Origin: an uncultured Burkholderiales bacterium
GTDB taxonomy: Bacteria > Pseudomonadota > Gammaproteobacteria > Burkholderiales > Burkholderiaceae_D
Direction of reading: 5' to 3'
Assembly: GCA_937872165.1 (NCBI GenBank)
Contig: CALMOR010000208.1
Span: 1,153-17,408 of the forward strand
Length of the DNA: 16,256 nucleotides
The number at the start of each line of letters is the position of its first letter. The first letter of the stretch is position 1. The notes beneath the pieces were generated by a model. The model made no database searches, was not told where the DNA came from, and saw only the letters and a program-made list of their open reading frames with translations. This document shows, one piece after another, positions 7,276-11,838 of this stretch. The translations under genes and the position numbers were made by a program.

Positions 7276-7318
7276 CATTCTAGCCGCAAGCGCTTCGGCG
7301 CGAGGCCGACCGGCTTCC

Positions 7319-7726
7319 TCATCCGACGTCGCGATAGGGCAGGAACGCGTCGCGCACGTCGTCGGGAATGGGAATGGAACGGTCGGTGTCGAGGTCCACG
7401 TGGACGACCGTGGTCGACGCCCTCAGTCGATCGCCGTCGGGACCGCGGATCACGTAGTCGAGCGCGAGGCTCGCGCCGCCGATGCGCCTGACCTTCACGT
7501 CGATCGAGACGACGTCGCCGTAGCGGCTCATCTTCACGAAGTCGACCTCGAGGCGGATGATCGGCCAGCCGCGCCGGAGCACGTTGATCTGCTCGTGCTG
7601 CGGCTTGCCCGCGGCGGCCATGAAGTCCTCCATGGCCTCGGACAGCAGATAGCAGTACTGCGGATAGAACACGATGCCGGCCGGATCGCAATGGTGGAAA
7701 CGGATCTGCTTCTCGGTCGTGAACAT
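7319..7726 (-). CDS. Acyl-CoA thioesterase, 4-hydroxybenzoyl-CoA thioesterase (4HBT) family
   Basis: This 135-residue single hot-dog protein has the 4HBT signature HHCDPAGIVFYPQY, with the catalytic-type Asp at residue 14. Members hydrolyse acyl-CoA or aryl-CoA thioesters in the cytoplasm as tetramers. WPIIRLEVDFVKMSRYGD matches the second conserved strand region of the family. The full length agrees with the usual 130-150 residues. GAGAG precedes ATG 7726. A 104-base gap follows before DUF1178 and a 60-base gap lies before it, so it may have its own promoter. In this context it probably releases CoA from dead-end intermediates of the neighbouring acyl-CoA pathway; substrate range is unknown. 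Confidence 0.95.
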   Translation of the reverse strand: MFTTEKQIRFHHCDPAGIVFYPQYCYLLSEAMEDFMAAAGKPQHEQINVLRRGWPIIRLEVDFVKMSRYGDVVSIDVKVRRIGGASLALDYVIRGPDGDRLRASTTVVHVDLDTDRSIPIPDDVRDAFLPYRDVG

Positions 7727-7786
7727 CGGGCTCTCGTCGGGACGACTTCGCGGTCGGCCCGCGATCGAAGCCCGCGATGATAAGCG

Positions 7787-8575
7787 TCAGCTGCCGCCGA
7801 ACCAGTTGTATCCCTGGTCCTCCCAGTAGCCGCCGGGGTATTCGTTGGTGACGAAGATCGCGAGGATGTTCTTCGGGTTCTTGTAGCCGAGCTTGGTGGG
7901 CATCCGCAGCTTCATCGGGAAGCCGTACTCCGCGGGCAACGTCCGCCCGTCGTAGGTCAGCGCCAGCAGCGTCTGCGGATGCAGCGCGGTCGGCATGTCG
8001 ATGCTGGTGTAGTAGTCGTCGGCGCACTTGAAGCCGACGTAGCGGGCGGTCTTGTCGGCGCCGACGCGATCGAGGAAATCCGAGAACCTGACGCCGCCCC
8101 AGCGCCCGATCGCGCTCCATCCTTCCACGCAGATGTGGCGCGTGATCTGGTCGGTCTGCGGCATCGCGTGCAGGTCGGCCAGCGTCCACGACTTCTTCTC
8201 GCGGACGAGCCCGGTGATCTCGAGTTCGAAGCCCTCGGGCGGCACGTGGCGCACCTCGTCGATGCCGTAGTAGGCGTTGAACGGGAACGGCCGCGTGATC
8301 ATCGACTCCGGATAGGTCGGCGCCAGGTCGCCGCCACTGAAGATCGCGGCCTGCACCTTGTCGTTGAAGAACGAGATCTTCGTCAGCAGGTCGTTGACGG
8401 ACTCGCTGTCGTCGAGCACGCATCCGGTCAGCAGCGACAGACCGCCGAGCGTGACGCCGCGCTGGAGGAAGCGGCGACGGGTCGGCGCGTCGAGCAGGCG
8501 CAACGCGTCGCGGACGACGAGGTCACCGTCCTTGATGATCGAAGGATCGACGCGCTTGAAGGAGCGATCGGACAC
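7787..8575 (-). CDS. Molybdopterin-dependent oxidoreductase (sulfite oxidase/MsrP fold), Tat-exported lipoprotein
   Basis: This periplasmic molybdenum enzyme has 262 residues from GTG 8575. The longer TTG 8590 start would overlap the upstream stop as TTGA but lacks a ribosome site, whereas GAGG sits 6 bases before the GTG. The signal TRRRFLQRG (residues 32-40) fits the twin-arginine consensus and is followed by a hydrophobic stretch ending SLLTGC, so C52 may be lipidated. The molybdenum-ligand cysteine is in ICVEGWSAIGRW (C149), matching the CVEAW motif of MsrP (YedY). Later blocks (GFPMKLRMPTKLGYKNPKNI, GGYWEDQGYNW) are typical of the SUOX fold. The partner is the cytochrome b encoded just upstream, rather than the six-helix MsrQ. 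The reaction may be methionine sulfoxide, sulfite or another S/N-oxide; the sequence cannot decide. Confidence 0.95.
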   Translation of the reverse strand: MSDRSFKRVDPSIIKDGDLVVRDALRLLDAPTRRRFLQRGVTLGGLSLLTGCVLDDSESVNDLLTKISFFNDKVQAAIFSGGDLAPTYPESMITRPFPFNAYYGIDEVRHVPPEGFELEITGLVREKKSWTLADLHAMPQTDQITRHICVEGWSAIGRWGGVRFSDFLDRVGADKTARYVGFKCADDYYTSIDMPTALHPQTLLALTYDGRTLPAEYGFPMKLRMPTKLGYKNPKNILAIFVTNEYPGGYWEDQGYNWFGGS

Positions 8576-8581
8576 GATGAG

Positions 8582-8585
8582 CCTC
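8582..8585 (-). promoter_or_regulatory. Ribosome binding site favouring the GTG start of the molybdoenzyme
   Basis: GAGG on the minus strand lies 6 bases before GTG 8575. The alternative TTG at 8590 has no purine-rich site in front. This is why the shorter start is preferred, though coupling through the TTGA overlap remains possible. Confidence 0.45.
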
Positions 8586-8586
8586 G

Positions 8587-9231
8587 TCAACGCCCGCGGA
8601 CCATCGTGAGCAGCGTCCGCGGCACGAGTGCCGTCATCACGACGTGCACGACGAAGAAGCCGACGATGCCGGCCATCGCGAAGAAATGGATGCGCCGCGC
8701 GAATTCATAACCGCCGAACGCTTCGCGCAGCAGCGGGAACTGCACGTTCTTCCAAAGCACCAGACCCGACAGCACGAGCACCACGAGGTCGACCATCACG
8801 AAGAGATAGGCGGCACGCTGGACCGCGTTGTACCCGAGCCGATCGTCGTGCGAGAGCCTGCCCCTGAACGCCGCGAGGAGGTCGCCGACGAACGCCTTCG
8901 GCGACAGCGGGAAGAATTTCGTGAAGAGCCGTCGGGTCAGGAAGTTGGCGAGCAGATAGAAGAGGCCGTTCACGACGATGATCCACATCGCCGCGAAGTG
9001 CCACTGCAGCGCGCCGCCGAGCCAGCCGCCGATCGTGATCGAGTTCGGGAAGCGGAAGCCGAACAACGGCGACGCGTTGAAGATGCGCCAGCCGCTCATC
9101 GCCATGAGGATCACCCCGAACGCGTTGAGCCAATGGGAGAGGCGCAGCCACAGCGGGAAGACGACGTCGTCCGCGCCCGGTCGCCCGCCGAGGATCCTGC
9201 CACCCGCCATCGCATCCGATCGACTGCTCAT
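8587..9231 (-). CDS. Cytochrome b561-like membrane protein (four-helix b-type cytochrome)
   Basis: This inner-membrane heme protein has 214 residues from ATG 9231; TTG 9246 would add five residues. Four hydrophobic helices are visible, at about residues 33-50, 77-98, 142-160 and 182-203. Candidate heme ligands are H33 (LSHWLN), H78 (WHFAAMW), H182 (IHFFAM) and H196 (VVHVVM), giving two bis-His sites as expected in the b561/hydrogenase-type cytochrome b domain. It would pass electrons from the quinol pool to the periplasmic molybdoenzyme encoded next, whose start overlaps or nearly touches this stop. This is a different partner from MsrQ, which has six helices. Both neighbours are adjacent on the same strand, so an operon with the DUF1223 gene is likely. 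Confidence in the family is high; the electron route is inferred from gene order. Confidence 0.94.
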   Translation of the reverse strand: MSSRSDAMAGGRILGGRPGADDVVFPLWLRLSHWLNAFGVILMAMSGWRIFNASPLFGFRFPNSITIGGWLGGALQWHFAAMWIIVVNGLFYLLANFLTRRLFTKFFPLSPKAFVGDLLAAFRGRLSHDDRLGYNAVQRAAYLFVMVDLVVLVLSGLVLWKNVQFPLLREAFGGYEFARRIHFFAMAGIVGFFVVHVVMTALVPRTLLTMVRGR

Positions 9232-9242
9232 GGCCACCGCGC

Positions 9243-10031
9243 TCAAGTCGCCTTGCAGGTCCCCGTCTCGACGGCCTGCAGCACTTCGGCGGTCGTCGCG
9301 TCCTGGATGAACGCTACCACGCCGACATGGCCGGTCCCGAGTTGCGGCACGTTGACCACGCGGTCGAACGATGCGCTGTCGCCATGGATCGCGATCGGTC
9401 CGATCCAGTTGCGGGCCACCGCTTCATGGTCGAGATGCACGCCGCGGTTCTCGCCCGCGTTGACTTGCGAGCCGAGCTTGCCTTCGGTCACGACGACGTA
9501 CATCTGAAGCGGGCCGCGCGCCTTGGTGCCGGGCGTGATCGTTCCGTCGACCTTCAGATGGAGGCTCGACGTGCCCTGCGGCTCGGCGTTGACGGCGATG
9601 CGAGCCGGCGCCGGAGTCGTCGACGCGCGAAGGTTGTCGCTCAGGTCCGACTGCCAGTCCTGCACTTCCTTGCCGTTGACGAAGAAGTGCGGCGTGAACG
9701 ACGTACGATGCTGGTTGGCATGCACCTCCCATTGCTGACGATCCGAGAACGACGCCTGCGCGAACGGGTCCTTCCAGCCGATGTAGTCCCAGTAGTCCAC
9801 GTGCAGCGCGAGCGGCACGATGCGCGGGCCCGCCTGCGTCAGCTTGCTCAGCTGCTTGTCCGCCGGCGGGCAGCTCGAACAACCTTCCGAGGTGTAGAGC
9901 TCGACGAGCGAAGCGCGCGTCGTCCCCGAGTCGGCGACGCATGCGGCCATGGCCGGCGCGACTTGGGCGAGCGGCACCGCCAGCGCAAGCATGGCGATCC
10001 ACCTACGGGTTGCACGGGGTGCGAGTTTCAT
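9243..10031 (-). CDS. DUF1223 family periplasmic protein with thioredoxin-like CxxC
   Basis: This 262-residue exported protein starts at ATG 10031, with GGAGA just upstream. A Sec-type signal peptide is clear: basic start, hydrophobic core (WIAMLALAVPLAQVAP) and an AMAA cleavage zone near residues 27-30. The mature part opens with LVELYTSEGCSSCPPADK, where C51 and C54 form a CxxC motif as in thioredoxin-like proteins. HVDYWDYIGWKDPFA and FTPHFFVNGK are further DUF1223 family blocks. A second cysteine pair, C31 and C259, could form a structural disulfide. Function is unproven; a thiol-disulfide role in the periplasm is likely. Its stop overlaps the possible TTG start of the cytochrome b gene (TTGA), which supports co-translation with the electron-transfer pair. 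Confidence 0.94.
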   Translation of the reverse strand: MKLAPRATRRWIAMLALAVPLAQVAPAMAACVADSGTTRASLVELYTSEGCSSCPPADKQLSKLTQAGPRIVPLALHVDYWDYIGWKDPFAQASFSDRQQWEVHANQHRTSFTPHFFVNGKEVQDWQSDLSDNLRASTTPAPARIAVNAEPQGTSSLHLKVDGTITPGTKARGPLQMYVVVTEGKLGSQVNAGENRGVHLDHEAVARNWIGPIAIHGDSASFDRVVNVPQLGTGHVGVVAFIQDATTAEVLQAVETGTCKAT

Positions 10032-10059
10032 GCCGTCTCCAGGATTCGAAAGGTACGGC

Positions 10060-10088
10060 TTCGTCGACCGTCTCTTTCGATCATTACA
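10060..10088 (-). promoter_or_regulatory. Candidate ECF-sigma promoter for the DUF1223-cytochrome-molybdoenzyme run
   Basis: In the 113-base gap between the anti-sigma stop and ATG 10031, the minus strand shows TGTAATG (plus positions 10082-10088) and, 18 bases later, CGAA (10060-10063), about 28 bases before the start codon. A GTAACC-N16-CGAA pattern is known for some ECF factors that control periplasmic redox genes. The match is imperfect in the third to last bases and in spacing, so this is a weak candidate. Confidence 0.3.
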
Positions 10089-10144
10089 GGGCAGGGACGC
10101 CGTCCCGGACCGTGGGGACCACGATCGCGGGACCCACGACGACC

Positions 10145-10342
10145 TCATTGCTCGGCGGTCTCGCGCCACTCCTGCATCGAGCGGCGCAATACCGCGAGCT
10201 GACGAACGACTGTGGGGCACACGCTGCAGATCTTCAGATGGAGGTGAAGACCGATGCGCTCGATCGACGTGAGTTCGCGATCGAGCTCCGCGGTGATCAA
10301 CCGCGAAGCCTGGCGACAGGAAAGGAAAGGCGAATACCTCAT
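10145..10342 (-). CDS. Zinc-binding anti-sigma factor (zf-HC2/ZAS type), short
   Basis: This 65-residue protein starts at ATG 10342, which overlaps the sigma-factor stop as ATGA; the longer frame to 10378 would lie inside the sigma gene. The zinc motif HLKICSVC (H35-x3-C39-x2-C42) with the earlier cysteine C9 (FLSCRQASRLI) is that of ZAS anti-sigma factors, which hold the ECF factor inactive until oxidation or another signal alters zinc binding. There is no membrane segment, so it is a cytoplasmic, soluble regulator. It directly follows its presumed partner. Translational coupling would keep sigma and anti-sigma in balance. The signal is unknown; a thiol-redox signal is inferred from the ligands. 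Confidence 0.88.
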   Translation of the reverse strand: MRYSPFLSCRQASRLITAELDRELTSIERIGLHLHLKICSVCPTVVRQLAVLRRSMQEWRETAEQ

Positions 10343-10917
10343 GGCGTCAGGTTCTGGAACCACTTGAGTTGAAGGCACTCGCGCAACCGGAGGCGTGCAC
10401 GGTGTAGGAGGACACCCGCGTTCGTCGCCGTGATTGACAGTTCATTACATATCTCGTCGGTGGGCAGATCGAGCCATTCGCGCATGAGGAAGATGCGGCC
10501 CTGCGCGGCCGGCAGCTGCTGCACGAAGATCTCGAGGATCTCGAAGAACTGGTTGCGGCTGAGCTGGGACTCCGGCGTCGCCCATTCCTTGAAGATTCCG
10601 TCCTCGAGCCCGCCGTCGTCCTCCGAGTCCGCGAGCGGCTCTTCGCGCTTGCGCGAACGGAAACTGTCGATGATCTTGTGCTTCAGGATGCCGACGACCC
10701 AGGTCTTCAGTTTCGAGCGGGCTTCGAACACCGTCTTGTTCTCGAGCGCGGCGAGCAGCGTCTCGGAGACCGCGTCCGCGGCCCACGCATCGTTGCGCAG
10801 GTGAAGGCGCGCGATCCGCAGCAGCGCCGGCCTGAGCGCATCGAGATCCCGCGCGCGCGTTATGTCGATCGCCATGTCCACGTGCCTTGCATGTTCGTTC
10901 CTTTCGGATTTCGTCAT
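10339..10917 (-). CDS. ECF-type RNA polymerase sigma-70 family sigma factor
   Basis: This 192-residue sigma factor has region 2 at about residues 28-100 (LRPALLRIARLHLRND, SKLKTWVVGILKHKIIDSFR) and region 4 at about 122-186 (QLPAAQGRIFLMREWLDLP, then EICNELSITATNAG as the helix-turn-helix). The LPTDEICNELSITATN and RARLRLRECL blocks resemble the TIGR02943-type betaproteobacterial sigma family. Start ATG 10917 overlaps the stop of the DUF4136 gene as ATGA. A second ATG at 10875 (178 residues) has AAGG upstream and cannot be excluded. The anti-sigma gene overlaps its 3' end. Likely targets are the redox genes just downstream. In Neisseria a related sigma and zinc anti-sigma pair controls methionine sulfoxide repair, which fits the molybdoenzyme here. 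Confidence 0.92.
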   Translation of the reverse strand: MTKSERNEHARHVDMAIDITRARDLDALRPALLRIARLHLRNDAWAADAVSETLLAALENKTVFEARSKLKTWVVGILKHKIIDSFRSRKREEPLADSEDDGGLEDGIFKEWATPESQLSRNQFFEILEIFVQQLPAAQGRIFLMREWLDLPTDEICNELSITATNAGVLLHRARLRLRECLQLKWFQNLTP

Positions 10918-11633
10918 CGAGGCTCGAGCGGCACGTCGACCCGCCGCGTCTGTCCGTTGTTGCCGGGAAAATCGGTGAAGAGCGCCCGCACCAGGTACGG
11001 CGCCACGGACCTGAACGACGCCGCTTGCGCGCTCGTCTCCACCCGCCCTTCGTAGTAGCGCTTGCCGACGACCGTTCGCGAGTCGATGTCCATCTCGAGC
11101 CGGCGCTGCACGATGTCGATCGGATAGCTGTCCCACGGACCGAAGCCGGACCAGTACGGGTCGTAACCGCCGAAGCCGCCGTAGGGACCGAAGCCGCCGT
11201 ACGGACCGAAGCCGCCGTAGGACCCGAATCCGCCGTAGCCGCGCCGTCCGTAGAAGCCGAACGACGAATAGAACGGGTCGATCGACCAGGTCTCGCGAAC
11301 GCGGACGCGCGTGTCGCTCGACGACGGTCGCAACGTGACGACCAGATCGGCCTGGGCATCGTCGGCCGCGTGCGTGAAGCCCTGCACCGACAGTTCGTCG
11401 CCGACGATGTCCTCGTAGGCCTTGAGTTCGAGGCTGTTCTGATATTCGAGAGTGCGTGCGAACGTATAGGTCTTGCCGGGCGGCAGTTGCGACCACTGGT
11501 TGTACGTCGTGACCTGTGTCTCCACGACGCGCGGACCCAGCGCGCAACCGCCGACCAGCAGCGCCGCGACGACCGGGCCGGCCGCGCGGAGGACCCCCGC
11601 CCCGGGCAACTCACCACTCATTCGTCGGTTCAT
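10914..11633 (-). CDS. DUF4136 domain lipoprotein with Gly/Tyr/Phe-rich repeats
   Basis: This 239-residue lipoprotein starts at ATG 11633, with GAGGA spaced 6-7 bases before it; ATG 11657 lacks such a site. A signal peptide ends VAALLVGGCALG, a good lipobox, so the mature protein should begin with a lipid-modified Cys in an envelope membrane. The following domain (TTYNQWSQLPPGKTYTFAR, then a fold ending LVVTLRPSSS) is of the DUF4136 type, function unknown. Its middle, about residues 125-160, is low complexity with repeated GGFGPY units. The C-terminal part (MDIDSRTVVGKRYYEGRVE to LFTDFPGNNGQ) resumes the domain. It is the first gene of the sigma operon and overlaps the sigma gene by ATGA, so it may be part of the regulated response or sense envelope state. 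That link is inference. Confidence 0.9.
   Translation of the reverse strand: MNRRMSGELPGAGVLRAAGPVVAALLVGGCALGPRVVETQVTTYNQWSQLPPGKTYTFARTLEYQNSLELKAYEDIVGDELSVQGFTHAADDAQADLVVTLRPSSSDTRVRVRETWSIDPFYSSFGFYGRRGYGGFGSYGGFGPYGGFGPYGGFGGYDPYWSGFGPWDSYPIDIVQRRLEMDIDSRTVVGKRYYEGRVETSAQAASFRSVAPYLVRALFTDFPGNNGQTRRVDVPLEPR
11167..11238. repeat. 18-base tandem repeat inside the DUF4136 gene
   Basis: Three near-identical 18-base units lie at 11176-11193, 11194-11211 and 11212-11229, with partial units at each side. They encode YGGFGP-like repeats on the minus strand. Units differ at only one to a few bases, so recent slippage or unequal exchange is plausible and length may vary between strains. Confidence 0.85.
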
Positions 11634-11838
11634 GATCGATCCTCGCCTTGGGAACATTTCGACCGCCGCGCCCGCGACGAGGTTTCCGGGTTCCGACCGA
11701 AACCGACCGGTCGCTGCGCACCGTAAAATGCGGCGGTAGCCCGACGGCCCGTCGCATCAGGTCCGAATTCAAACACAGGTCCTCTTCCTGCCGCGACTTT
11801 ATCGCCCGGCCGCCTGCATCCATCCCGAGAAGCGACGC
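11634..11838. promoter_or_regulatory. Divergent intergenic region between DUF4136/sigma operon and pepN
   Basis: This 205-base gap is the longest without a gene and must hold promoters for both directions. On the plus strand TAAAAT (11724-11729) is a possible -10 box for pepN, with no good -35. On the minus strand GGAACC and GGAAAC runs (about 11680-11695) resemble ECF -35 elements but lack a matching -10 at proper spacing. A 10-base palindrome CGACCGGTCG lies at 11704-11713. No small gene or stable terminator is seen. Confidence 0.4.
11640..11644 (-). promoter_or_regulatory. Ribosome binding site deciding the DUF4136 start
   Basis: The minus strand carries GAGGA six bases before ATG 11633. 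It favours that start over the in-frame ATG at 11657, where no purine-rich site is found. Confidence 0.5.

Noticed and set aside
7757..7778. Direct repeat GCCCGCGAT in the gap between thioesterase and molybdoenzyme genes
   Set aside because: Nine-base repeat of GC-rich sequence is expected by chance in this genome and has no further support.
7787..9231. Canonical MsrPQ methionine sulfoxide reductase system
   Set aside because: The molybdoenzyme fits the fold, but the membrane partner has four helices and b561-type His spacing, not the six-helix MsrQ fold.
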